Source of the DNA: Betaproteobacteria bacterium RIFCSPLOWO2_02_FULL_65_20
GTDB lineage: Bacteria; Pseudomonadota; Gammaproteobacteria; Burkholderiales; SG8-39
Direction: 5' to 3'
Assembly (NCBI GenBank): GCA_001770425.1
Contig: MEQZ01000214.1
Coordinates: 3,588 to 36,921, forward strand
Length of the DNA: 33,334 bases
The notes below the pieces were generated by a model. That model was not told where the DNA came from. It worked only from the letters and a program-made list of their open reading frames with translations, and ran no database searches. The number at the start of each line of letters is the position of its first letter. Position 1 is the first letter of the stretch. The position numbers and the translations under genes are program-made. Positions 17,770 through 26,402 of this stretch are shown piece by piece.

Positions 17770-18342
17770 ATGAAGATCCGAGTGGCCAACCTGCTGCCGA
17801 TCACGCTGATGCTGTTCCTGGCAGCGCTGACCCTATGGCTGCGTATCACGATGGAAACACCAGCCAGCAGCGGCAACGGCAGTCATCGCCACGACCCCGA
17901 TGCGATCGTCGACAACTTCGAGGTGGTCCGGCTGGACGATCAGGGCGCGGCGCAATATACGCTCACTGCGAACCGGATGATCCATTTCGGCGACGACGAT
18001 TCGACCGAGCTTGCGGGGCCGCGGGTGGTCAAGCTGGGCGCAGGCCCGAGGGTCACCATCACCGCCGAACGCGGCACCGTCACCCGCGATGGCGCCGAAG
18101 CGTTCTTTCACGGCAACGTGCTGGTGGTGCGGGCAGCCACGCCCGAGCGCGAGGAACTGCGCGTGCGCACCGACTACCTCCATGTGCTCGCCGAGCGGAA
18201 CATCGCGCGCACCGACCGGGCGGTGACCATCACCGAAGGGCGATCGGTGCTATCGGGCGTAGGCATGGAATTCGACGAGAACGCGCGCCGGTTTGCGCTT
18301 CTTTCCCAGGTGAGAGGCCGCTTTGACCAGCCCAGGAAATAA
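17770..18342 (+). CDS. lptC: LPS export protein LptC
   Basis: MKIRVANLLPITLMLFLAALTLWLRI TM, then HDPDAIVDNFEVVRLDDQGAAQYTLTANRMIHF. Syntenic position. Confidence 0.9.
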   Translation: MKIRVANLLPITLMLFLAALTLWLRITMETPASSGNGSHRHDPDAIVDNFEVVRLDDQGAAQYTLTANRMIHFGDDDSTELAGPRVVKLGAGPRVTITAERGTVTRDGAEAFFHGNVLVVRAATPEREELRVRTDYLHVLAERNIARTDRAVTITEGRSVLSGVGMEFDENARRFALLSQVRGRFDQPRK

Positions 18343-18922
18343 TGTGCTCCGGATCCTGATCGCGCTGGCGCTGGTGCTCGCATTGCCTGCCCGCGCCGAG
18401 CGGGCCGATCGCGACAAGCCGGTGAACATCGATTCGGACCGCATGAATGCCGACGATGCGCAGAAGACCGCGGTCTTCGACGGGCGCGTGGTGCTCACCC
18501 AGGGCACGCTGCTCATCCGCGCAGACCGCCTCACCGTGCGCCAGGACAGCGAAGGCTTCCAGTCTGCGACCGCGCTGGGAAAGCCGGCCACGTTCCGGCA
18601 AAGACGCGAAGGTCTGGACGAATACATCGACGGCGAGGCCGAGCGCATCGAATACGACGGGCGCGCAGACCGGGTGCAGCTGTTCAACGGCGCACGGATT
18701 CGCCGCGACGGCGGTGACGACGTGCGCGGCAGCATCATTTCCTACGACTCGAAGACCGAATTCTTCAGCGTGCAGTCGGCCAAGGACGCATCCCCGCAGA
18801 GCCGCGACGCCCGCGTGCGGGCGGTGATCATGCCCAAGAAGAAGGAGGGGAGCGGCATCGCACCTGCGGCGCCGCTCGAACTCAAGCCTGCGCCCGCCAT
18901 CGCAGCACCGCGCCAGGACTAG
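18323..18922 (+). CDS. lptA: LPS transport periplasmic protein LptA
   Basis: Signal peptide, [45 protein letters not shown]. Start is TTG 18323 or alternatively GTG 18344. Confidence 0.9.
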   Translation: MTSPGNNVLRILIALALVLALPARAERADRDKPVNIDSDRMNADDAQKTAVFDGRVVLTQGTLLIRADRLTVRQDSEGFQSATALGKPATFRQRREGLDEYIDGEAERIEYDGRADRVQLFNGARIRRDGGDDVRGSIISYDSKTEFFSVQSAKDASPQSRDARVRAVIMPKKKEGSGIAPAAPLELKPAPAIAAPRQD

Positions 18923-19025
18923 TGGCTTATACAGGTCATATCGGCAGCGACGCAGGGCGGCATTCCAATGCCGCCAAAGGCGCCGCGCACGACCGCGCCA
19001 CCGCCATGATCGGCGCGTTCCCGCG

Positions 19026-19748
19026 ATGAGCCGGCTGAGGACCGACACCCTGAAAAAGCGCTACAAATCGCGCGTGGTGGTCAAGGATGTCTCGCTGGAA
19101 GTGTCCAGCGGGGAGATTGTAGGCCTGCTCGGCCCCAACGGCGCCGGCAAGACGACCTGTTTCTACATGATCGTCGGGCTGGTCGCGGTGGACGGCGGCC
19201 GGATCTTCGTCGACGACCGCGACATCAGCCGCATGCCCATGCACCGGAGAGCCCGCCTGGGCCTGTCCTACCTGCCCCAGGAGGCCTCCGTATTCCGCAA
19301 GCTCACCGTCGAGGAGAATATCCGGGCGGTACTCGAACTGCAGGGTCTCGCCGAGGCCGAAATCCTGGAGCGCCTTCAGCAGCTGCTGCACGATCTGAGC
19401 ATCGCCCACCTGCACCATGCGACCGCCTTGTCGCTCTCGGGCGGGGAGCGCCGGCGGGTCGAGATTGCGCGCGCGCTGGCGACACAGCCCAGCTTCATTC
19501 TTCTGGACGAGCCCTTCGCCGGGGTCGATCCGATCGCCGTGCTGGACATCCAGCGCATCATCCGGTTTCTGAAGGAGCGCTCGATCGGCATCCTCATCAC
19601 CGACCACAACGTGCGCGAAACCCTGGGCATCTGCGACCGCGCCTACATCATCAACGACGGCTCGGTGCTCGCATCCGGCGACCCGGATGAAATCGTCCAA
19701 AATGAAAGTGTGCGCCGGGTCTATCTCGGCGAACACTTCAGGCTCTGA
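19026..19748 (+). CDS. lptB: LPS export ABC transporter ATP-binding protein
   Basis: Walker [10 protein letters not shown], signature [31 protein letters not shown]. LptB-specific [18 protein letters not shown]. Confidence 0.96.
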   Translation: MSRLRTDTLKKRYKSRVVVKDVSLEVSSGEIVGLLGPNGAGKTTCFYMIVGLVAVDGGRIFVDDRDISRMPMHRRARLGLSYLPQEASVFRKLTVEENIRAVLELQGLAEAEILERLQQLLHDLSIAHLHHATALSLSGGERRRVEIARALATQPSFILLDEPFAGVDPIAVLDIQRIIRFLKERSIGILITDHNVRETLGICDRAYIINDGSVLASGDPDEIVQNESVRRVYLGEHFRL

Positions 19749-19841
19749 CATCATGATGCCAGCCTGCCGCGAGGCCCCAGTTCAACGTTCGCAGCGTCGG
19801 CAACGCTGCGCTGCCAACCGCGGCTCGCATCCTCGCGTGAC

Positions 19842-21284
19842 ATGAAACAGGCCCTGCAACTCAGGCTTACGCAGCATCTCACGCTGACGCCACAGCTGCA
19901 GCAGTCGATCCGGCTGCTGCAGCTGTCGACGATGGAGCTGAACCAGGAGCTTGAGAAATTCCTGATGGAAAACCCGCTGCTGGAAAAAGAGGATGCGGAG
20001 ACCGAGGCGCAGCCTGTCGGGCCCATCTTTCCGGCCCCGGCCGCCGAAGGCGAATCGCCTTCGGCGGCGGAAGCGCCCTCCGAGGCGCCGTCCGAGGAAA
20101 CAGGCGCGCAGACCGAGATCGACTGGTACAACGACGCGCCTGCATCGGGCGGCGGACGGGACGACGCCGAGGACTCCGACTATCCCCAGGTCGCCGCCGA
20201 ATCACCCAGCCTGCGCGAACACCTGCTGGCCCAGGTTTCGCTGACGAACATCGAGCCTCGGGACCGCCGGCTGGTCGAGCTTCTCATCGATGCCCTCGAA
20301 GAGAATGGCTACCTGACAATGCCGCTCGAGGAACTGGCCGAACTGATTCCGTCCGAACTCGGCGTGGAGCCCGACGAACTCCAGATCGCGCTGCGCAACC
20401 TGCAGAGCCTCGACCCCACCGGGGTCGGCGCGCGCAACGCACAAGAGTGCCTCGAACTTCAGCTCGTCGCGCTTCCCGAGGAGGCACCCGGCCGGACGCG
20501 GGCCCTGGCGATCGTCAGGCGGCATCTTGCCCTGCTCGCCGCGCATGACTTCGCGCGCCTGAAAAAGGCGCTGAACTGCACGGACGACCAGCTTCGCCAG
20601 GCGCAACAACTGATTCAGACGCTCAATCCGCACCCGGGCGCCGAATTCACGTCGTTCGAGACGAGCTATATCGTGCCCGATGTCATCGTAAGAAAGGCGA
20701 AGAACGTCTGGGTCGCCGGCCTCAACCAGGATGCAGTGCCCAAGCTGCGGATCAACCGGATGTACGCCGACATACTGCAGAACAACCGCGGCGACTCGGG
20801 CGGCCAGCTTTCGCAGAGGCTGCAGGAGGCGCGCTGGCTGATCAAGAACGTGCAGCAGCGCTTCGAGACGATCCTGCGCGTGTCGCAGGCGATCGTCGAC
20901 CGGCAGCGCCAGTTCCTCGAGCACGGTGAGGTCGCGATGCGCCCGCTGGTGCTGCGCGATATCGCCGAGACGCTAGGCCTGCACGAATCGACCGTCTCGA
21001 GGGTGACCACCCAGAAGTTCATGCGCACGCCGCGCGGCATTTTCGAACTCAAGTACTTTTTCGGCAGCCACGTCGCCACCGATGCGGGCGGCGCCTGTTC
21101 GGCGACGGCGATCCGCGCCCTGATCAAGCAGCTGATCGCCGCCGAGGAACCGAAAAAGCCGCTGTCCGACAGCAAGATCTCGCAGATACTGGGTCAGCAG
21201 GGCATCGTCGTGGCCCGCCGCACGATCGCAAAATACCGGGAGTCGCTGCATATCCCGCCGGTCAATCTGCGCAAGAGCCTGTAA
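19842..21284 (+). CDS. rpoN: RNA polymerase sigma-54 factor
   Basis: MKQALQLRLTQHLTLTPQLQQSIRLLQLSTMELNQELE; RpoN box VVARRTIAKYRESLHIPP. Confidence 0.97.
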   Translation: MKQALQLRLTQHLTLTPQLQQSIRLLQLSTMELNQELEKFLMENPLLEKEDAETEAQPVGPIFPAPAAEGESPSAAEAPSEAPSEETGAQTEIDWYNDAPASGGGRDDAEDSDYPQVAAESPSLREHLLAQVSLTNIEPRDRRLVELLIDALEENGYLTMPLEELAELIPSELGVEPDELQIALRNLQSLDPTGVGARNAQECLELQLVALPEEAPGRTRALAIVRRHLALLAAHDFARLKKALNCTDDQLRQAQQLIQTLNPHPGAEFTSFETSYIVPDVIVRKAKNVWVAGLNQDAVPKLRINRMYADILQNNRGDSGGQLSQRLQEARWLIKNVQQRFETILRVSQAIVDRQRQFLEHGEVAMRPLVLRDIAETLGLHESTVSRVTTQKFMRTPRGIFELKYFFGSHVATDAGGACSATAIRALIKQLIAAEEPKKPLSDSKISQILGQQGIVVARRTIAKYRESLHIPPVNLRKSL

Positions 21285-21365
21285 TTCAGGCGCAGGGTTC
21301 AATCTTCCTTTTTCCAACCCGGTCGAGAAGGAACCAAACAGCTTGGCTCGCTCTGGAATCCACAA

Positions 21366-21415
21366 TCTCCCGATTTCGGGAAGTTGCAACTTCGCAACTT
21401 CCCGAAATCGGGAGA
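21366..21415. repeat. Palindromic element copy B: 22-bp perfect arms, 6-nt loop AACTTC
   Basis: TCTCCCGATTTCGGGAAGTTGC-aacttc-GCAACTTCCCGAAATCGGGAGA, between rpoN and ptsN. Confidence 0.95.
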
Positions 21416-21558
21416 CGTATGCAAACCCCAATTCTTCCCCAGCGCTTCGCTGGCCGTTTGCGCTGCTGCCAAAACGTGTAGAATTGCGCCCCTGAGCGGC
21501 CTGCGAACCTCGTGGTGCACCGGGTCATGGCACTGGTTCCGGATCGCTCGCCCCGCCA

Positions 21559-22044
21559 ATGAACCTCATCGCCAAACTCCTTCCCCCGTCGAACATCCTT
21601 CTGGATCTGGATGTCACCAGCAAGAAGCGCATGTTCGAGCAGGCCGGCCTGCTGTTCGAGAACAACCAGGGCATAGGGCGCAGCGTCGTGTTCGACAGCC
21701 TGTTCGCGCGCGAGCGCCTGGGCTCTACGGGTCTGGGCCAGGGCGTGGCCATTCCGCATGGCAGGATCAAGGGGCTGAAAGATGCCGTCGGCGCGTTCGT
21801 GCGCCTGGCTTCCCCGGTTGCCTTCGACTCACCCGACGGCAAGCCGGTGAATCTCGTGTTCTTCCTGCTGGTACCCGAGCATGCGACCGAACGGCACCTG
21901 CAGATCCTCTCGGAACTGGCGCAGTTGTTCTCCGACCGCGAACTGCGGGAGCGGCTCGCGACCGAAAGCGACCCGGGAAGCCTTCATCAGACCATCACCG
22001 CGTGGCAACCCCATGTTGCAGATCAGCGTCGCGCAGCTTCATGA
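21559..22044 (+). CDS. ptsN: Nitrogen PTS EIIA (PtsN)
   Basis: LLPPSNILLDLDVTSKKRMFEQAG; LGSTGLGQGVAIPHGRIKGL (EIIA active His); syntenic with rpoN/hprK. Confidence 0.94.
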   Translation: MNLIAKLLPPSNILLDLDVTSKKRMFEQAGLLFENNQGIGRSVVFDSLFARERLGSTGLGQGVAIPHGRIKGLKDAVGAFVRLASPVAFDSPDGKPVNLVFFLLVPEHATERHLQILSELAQLFSDRELRERLATESDPGSLHQTITAWQPHVADQRRAAS

Positions 22045-22951
22045 CGACAATCGCGAGAAGCTGGGGCTGGCCTGGCTCGCAGGCCGCTCCGGCGCCGCGG
22101 CGTTGGTGCGCCGCGACACGGCGGATGGCGCAGCGCTGGTCGGCCACCTCAACCTGATTCACCCCAATCGCATCCAGGTAATAGGCAGCCACGAGACCGC
22201 CTATCTGGCCTCGTACGACGCGAGCGCGTTCGGACAACTCCTGGCCAATCTGTTGGCCGCGCGTCCGTCGGCGATCATTATCGCCGACGGCATTGTCCCG
22301 GATCCGCGTCTCATCGAATCGGCCGAAAATGCCGGCACGGCCGTGTTCGGCTCGCCCCGGACGGCGGCCCAGGTCATCGAGCACCTGCGCCATGTCCTCG
22401 CCAAGACGCTTGCGGAAATGACTTCGCTCCACGGCGTGTTCATGGACGTGCTCGGGCTCGGAGTCCTCATCACCGGCGACTCCGGCGTCGGAAAAAGCGA
22501 ACTCGCGCTTGAATTGATCAGCCGCGGCCACGGCCTGGTAGCCGACGACGTGGTCGAGATTTCACGCATCGCGGCGTCCGCCCTCGAAGGCCGCTGCCCG
22601 CCGCTGCTCAAGGATTTCCTGGAGGTGCGCGGTCTGGGCGTGCTCAATATCCGCACCATATTCGGCGAGACAGCCGTGCGCTCGAAAATGAACCTGAAGT
22701 TGATCGTGCAACTTCAGCGCCCGCCGCAGGCGGGCGCCCTGGAAACCGAGCGCCTGCCTCTGCACGAGATCTCCGAGGACATACTGGGGATCACGGTTCG
22801 CAAGGTCATGATCCCCGTGGCCGCGGGCAGGAACCTCGCCGTGCTGCTGGAGGCCGCGGTGCGCAACTGCATCCTGCAGCTGCGCGGCATCCACTCGATG
22901 CATGAGTTCCTCACTCGCCAGCGCGCGGAGTTGGACAAGAACGGCGGTTAG
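22013..22951 (+). CDS. hprK: HPr kinase/phosphorylase
   Basis: GVLITGDSGVGKSELALELISRGHGLVADD Walker A; overlaps ptsN. Confidence 0.95.
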   Translation: MLQISVAQLHDDNREKLGLAWLAGRSGAAALVRRDTADGAALVGHLNLIHPNRIQVIGSHETAYLASYDASAFGQLLANLLAARPSAIIIADGIVPDPRLIESAENAGTAVFGSPRTAAQVIEHLRHVLAKTLAEMTSLHGVFMDVLGLGVLITGDSGVGKSELALELISRGHGLVADDVVEISRIAASALEGRCPPLLKDFLEVRGLGVLNIRTIFGETAVRSKMNLKLIVQLQRPPQAGALETERLPLHEISEDILGITVRKVMIPVAAGRNLAVLLEAAVRNCILQLRGIHSMHEFLTRQRAELDKNGG

Positions 22952-23005
22952 TTACTTATGTCTCGGCACTTGACAGAGCCGGCGCACAACCGGGGTTTAT
23001 ATTGG

Positions 23006-23055
23006 TCTCCCGATTTCGGGAAGTTGCGCAGTTGCAACTTCCCGAAATCGGGAGA
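23006..23055. repeat. Palindromic element copy C (inverted orientation by flanks): 22-bp perfect arms, loop GCAGTT
   Basis: TCTCCCGATTTCGGGAAGTTGC-gcagtt-GCAACTTCCCGAAATCGGGAGA, between hprK and rapZ. Confidence 0.95.
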
Positions 23056-23116
23056 TGATGTACGCCAAGACAAGCCAGGCTTTCTGGTTCCAACTCCCCC
23101 GGCTTGAGCTCATCGA

Positions 23117-23956
23117 ATGCAACTGGTCCTGGTCAGCGGGCTGTCCGGCTCGGGCAAGAGCATCGCGCTCAATGTCCTGGAGGACAGCGGCTACTACTGC
23201 GTCGACAATCTGCCGGTCAAGCTGCTGCAGGAAACCGTGCAGCTGCTGCGCGATGCGGGAAACGCGCGTGTCGCGATGAGCATCGACGCGCGCAGCGGCG
23301 GCTCGCTCGCCCTCATCCCCGGCTACCTCGAGAACCTCAAGGCCCAGGGCGTCGATGTGCGCCTGCTGTTCCTCGATGCCACAGATCACGCGCTCATAAG
23401 GCGCTTTTCGGAGACCCGCCGCCGCCATCCGCTCGCACGGGGCAACATCACGCTCGAGGAGTGCCTGACGCGCGAGCGCGACCTGCTTTCCCCGATCGCC
23501 GAGGTGGGCCATCGCATCGACACGAGCGAGTTGCATCCCAACGCCCTGCGCACCTGGATTCGCGACCTGCTCGACGTCGACCCGCGGAGCATCGTGCTGC
23601 TGTTCGAATCGTTCGCATACAAGCAGGGCATTCCGCTGGATGCCGATCTGGTGTTCGACGTCCGCTGCCTGCCGAACCCTTTTTACGATCCCCGGCTGCG
23701 GCCGATGAGCGGCCTGCACCCGGATGTGGCGGGCTTTCTGGAGCGGGAACCGCAGGTCGGCAAGATGCTGGCCGACATACGCGACTTCGTGGCAACCTGG
23801 CTGCCGGCCTACACCGGCGACAACCGCAGCTATCTGACCGTGGCGATCGGCTGCACCGGCGGCCAGCACCGCTCGGTGTACTTCGTCGAGAAGCTCGCCG
23901 CCCATTTCCGCGCGCTCACATCGGTGGTGGTTCGGCACCGCAATCTGGCTGCATGA
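23117..23956 (+). CDS. rapZ: RNase adapter protein RapZ
   Basis: MQLVLVSGLSGSGKSIALNVLEDSGYYCVDNLPV; FKQGIP-like YKQGIPLDADLVFDVRCLPNPFY; IGCTGGQHRSVYFVE. Confidence 0.97.
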   Translation: MQLVLVSGLSGSGKSIALNVLEDSGYYCVDNLPVKLLQETVQLLRDAGNARVAMSIDARSGGSLALIPGYLENLKAQGVDVRLLFLDATDHALIRRFSETRRRHPLARGNITLEECLTRERDLLSPIAEVGHRIDTSELHPNALRTWIRDLLDVDPRSIVLLFESFAYKQGIPLDADLVFDVRCLPNPFYDPRLRPMSGLHPDVAGFLEREPQVGKMLADIRDFVATWLPAYTGDNRSYLTVAIGCTGGQHRSVYFVEKLAAHFRALTSVVVRHRNLAA

Positions 23957-24030
23957 ATGACGGCGGCACCTGAGTCCTATAGACAGTGCTGTCGCATGGC
24001 GCCGGTGAACTTGCGCGCGGCGCGCGCCAA

Positions 24031-24075
24031 CCGTGTTTTCCGCGCGGATGAAAAACATCCGCACGGAAGACACGG
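24031..24075. repeat. Long imperfect hairpin (20-bp arms, 2 mismatches, AAAAA loop)
   Basis: CCGTGTTTTCCGCGCGGATG-AAAAA-CATCCGCACGGAAGACACGG. Confidence 0.85.
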
Positions 24076-24117
24076 TTCGAGTTAAAGGCAAAGACATCCT
24101 TCGGGTTCTATACAAGA

Positions 24118-25218
24118 TCACCGATTGCGTACGGATGGCTTTTCATCCGTGCGCAATCGGCGATCCGCGCCCACGGCTTCTTGTCCGCGCAACATCGCAA
24201 GCAGCTTTTTCACCGGCACCGGCACCCCGGCCTGCCTCGCCTGCTCCAGGTCGAACCACGCCGTTCCGGGCTGCCCGGCGCGCGGCATGAGCCGACTGAC
24301 TTCGCATCGGCAGGGCCGGATGTCGAGCGTGAAATGGGTGAAGGCGTGGCGCAACGGCTGGAGGGCGAGCGGCTTGCCGACCTCGCATCCGAGCCGTGCA
24401 GCGCAATGCGCCCGCAGCTCGCCGTCAGCCGGCATTTCCGGAAACGACCACAGTCCGCCCCAGATGCCTGACGGGGGACGCTGCTCCAGAAGGATCTTGC
24501 CCTGGCGCATGAGCAGCAGCATCACCACCGAACGCACCGGCGTCGTCCTGCGCGGCCGGCGCACCGGATAGGCCGCCACGCTCCCACCGGCAAGCGCCGC
24601 GCAGCTCGAGGCAAGCGGACAGCGCCCACAGCCGGGCGATGCCCGCGTGCAAACCGTTGCGCCCAGATCCATCAGCGCCTGCGTATAGGTCTGGACGCCC
24701 CGCTTGGGCACCAGGGATTCGGCAAGCGACCAGAGCACGTTCTCCACCGCCTTGTTCGCCGTGAGTCCGCCCACCGCAAAATGCCGCGCGAGTACGCGCT
24801 TCACATTGCCGTCCAGAATCGCCTCGCGCGCGCCGAACGCAAACACGGCGATGGCCGCAGCCGTCGAGCGTCCGACGCCGGGAAGCGCTTGGAGCTCGAT
24901 GCGTTGTTCCGGGAACACCCCGTGATGCTCATCGAGAATCGCCCTTGCGGCCCGGTGCAGATTGCGCCCCCTCGAGTAGTAGCCCAGGCCCGCCCAAAGG
25001 CGCAGCACGTCCTCCAGTGATGCCCGGGCGAGGCTAGTCACGTTCGGGAAGCGCGCTCGAAACCGCTCGTAATAGGGAATGACCGTGCCGACCTGGGTCT
25101 GCTGCAGCATGACCTCCGACAGCCATATCGGGTATGGATCCCGCGTCCGCTGCCAGGGCAGATCGTGGCGGCCGTGACGCCGGTGCCAGGTGATGAGTCT
25201 CCTGGAAAAATCCTTCAT
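24118..25218 (-). CDS. mutY: A/G-specific adenine glycosylase
   Basis: DLPWQRTRDPYPIWLSEVMLQQTQVGTVIPYYERF; LPGVGRSTAAAIAVFAFGAREAILDGNVKRVLARHF; FeS Cys cluster CTRASPGCGRCPLASSC. Start at MKDFSRR. Confidence 0.95.
   Translation of the reverse strand: MKDFSRRLITWHRRHGRHDLPWQRTRDPYPIWLSEVMLQQTQVGTVIPYYERFRARFPNVTSLARASLEDVLRLWAGLGYYSRGRNLHRAARAILDEHHGVFPEQRIELQALPGVGRSTAAAIAVFAFGAREAILDGNVKRVLARHFAVGGLTANKAVENVLWSLAESLVPKRGVQTYTQALMDLGATVCTRASPGCGRCPLASSCAALAGGSVAAYPVRRPRRTTPVRSVVMLLLMRQGKILLEQRPPSGIWGGLWSFPEMPADGELRAHCAARLGCEVGKPLALQPLRHAFTHFTLDIRPCRCEVSRLMPRAGQPGTAWFDLEQARQAGVPVPVKKLLAMLRGQEAVGADRRLRTDEKPSVRNR
24121..24160. repeat. Second hairpin (17-bp arms, 1 mismatch) overlapping the 3' end of mutY
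   Basis: CCGATTGCGTACGGATG-GCTTTT-CATCCGTGCGCAATCGG; shares the apical CGGATG/CATCCG stem with the 24031 hairpin. Confidence 0.85.
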
Positions 25219-25296
25219 GGCAACGACCTGCGGAAACGCTTCATCCGCGGTCACTAAGCCGAACCCAAACGGGCGGGCTCGCTTCGGCATCCATCA

Positions 25297-25346
25297 TCTC
25301 CCGATTTCGGGAAGTTGCAATTTCGCAACTTCCCGAAATCGGGAGA
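25297..25346. repeat. Palindromic element copy D: 22-bp perfect arms, 6-nt loop AATTTC
   Basis: TCTCCCGATTTCGGGAAGTTGC-aatttc-GCAACTTCCCGAAATCGGGAGA, upstream of mutY. Confidence 0.95.
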
Positions 25347-25379
25347 CTCATGTAAACCCAAGATCTTCGCCAATCGCGG

Positions 25380-26285
25380 CTACTCGTTGGCGACGCCGAA
25401 CGGCACATGCCCGGTGGCGACGTGCCGGCTTGCCGATTCGCAGTGGCCGCGCTGGTCGTCGAAGAAAATGTCAGCGCCGAAGGCCATCAGGAAGCGGCCC
25501 TTGTCGAGCCCGCCCAGGAACAGCGCCTCGTCGATCCGGATGTTCCAGGCGCGCAGCGTTCTCACCACCCGCTCGTGCGCCGGCGCGCTGCGCGCGGTGA
25601 CCAGGCCGGTGCGGATCGGCGAAGCATCGGGCGGGTATTCCGACTGGATGCGGTGCAGCGCGGCGAGAAAGCTCTTGAAAGGCCCGCCCGAGAGCGGCTC
25701 CCTGGCCGCGTTCACCTCGGTCGCGGTGAACGCGGCCAGCCCTTCCTCCTTGTAGACGCGTTCGGCCTCGTCCGAGAACAGCACCGCGTCGCCGTCGAAG
25801 GCGATACGCAACTGATCGGTCAGCGCGGTGTTCCGGCCGATATTCGATGGCAGGATCGTCGCGGCGGCATGACCCGCGTCCAGCGCCTTGCGCACATCGA
25901 TCGGATTCGCCGACAGGAACAGGTGCGCATCGAATGCCGGCACGTACGGATAGGTGCTTTCGCCCCCGGTGAACGCCGCGCGCGAGATGTCGAGCTGATG
26001 GTGTTCGATGGAAGTCATGATGCGAAGCCCGGTGTCGGCCGTGTTGCGCGACAACAGGATGACTTCCACGCGCGGCCGGACCGGCGGCAGGGCATTGAGC
26101 GCGAGCAGCTTCTTCACCAGCGGAAATGCCACGCCAGGCGCGAGCCGCTGGTCCTCGTGTTCGCGCTGGTACTGGTAGTAGGCCTCGACGCCGAGTTCCT
26201 CGAACACGCGGTTGCTGTCCTCCAGGTCGAACAGCGCCCGCGAGGAGATGGCGACGACGAGTTTTCCGTCAAACGAGGCGGGCAT
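25380..26285 (-). CDS. 5'-nucleotidase (cytosolic NT5C1-like family)
   Basis: LVVAISSRALFDLEDSNRVFEELGVEAYYQYQREHED; VEVILLSRNTADTGLRIMTSI; ALFLGGLDKGRFLMAFGADIFFDDQRGHCE. Confidence 0.85.
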   Translation of the reverse strand: MPASFDGKLVVAISSRALFDLEDSNRVFEELGVEAYYQYQREHEDQRLAPGVAFPLVKKLLALNALPPVRPRVEVILLSRNTADTGLRIMTSIEHHQLDISRAAFTGGESTYPYVPAFDAHLFLSANPIDVRKALDAGHAAATILPSNIGRNTALTDQLRIAFDGDAVLFSDEAERVYKEEGLAAFTATEVNAAREPLSGGPFKSFLAALHRIQSEYPPDASPIRTGLVTARSAPAHERVVRTLRAWNIRIDEALFLGGLDKGRFLMAFGADIFFDDQRGHCESASRHVATGHVPFGVANE

Positions 26286-26402
26286 GATCAGGACCGGACA
26301 GGGATTGCGGCACGAGGCGCCAGTGTACAGCGGGCGCGGACGGCAGGCGTTCCCGAGCCGCCGTCTCGCCGCAGGCACCCGGTCCCTCGGCCCGTCGCCG
26401 AA

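Noticed and set aside
19790-19810. Inverted repeat CGCAGCGT-CGGCA-ACGCTGCG upstream of rpoN as a terminator after lptB
   Set aside because: Short stem, no T tract; could be a 5' UTR hairpin but unsupported.
24031-24160. Rho-independent terminators for rapZ/mutY
   Set aside because: Strong hairpins but no adjacent T tract on either strand.
21366-25346. Palindromic repeats as a CRISPR array
   Set aside because: Copies are kilobases apart, differ in orientation, and have no regular spacers or cas genes.
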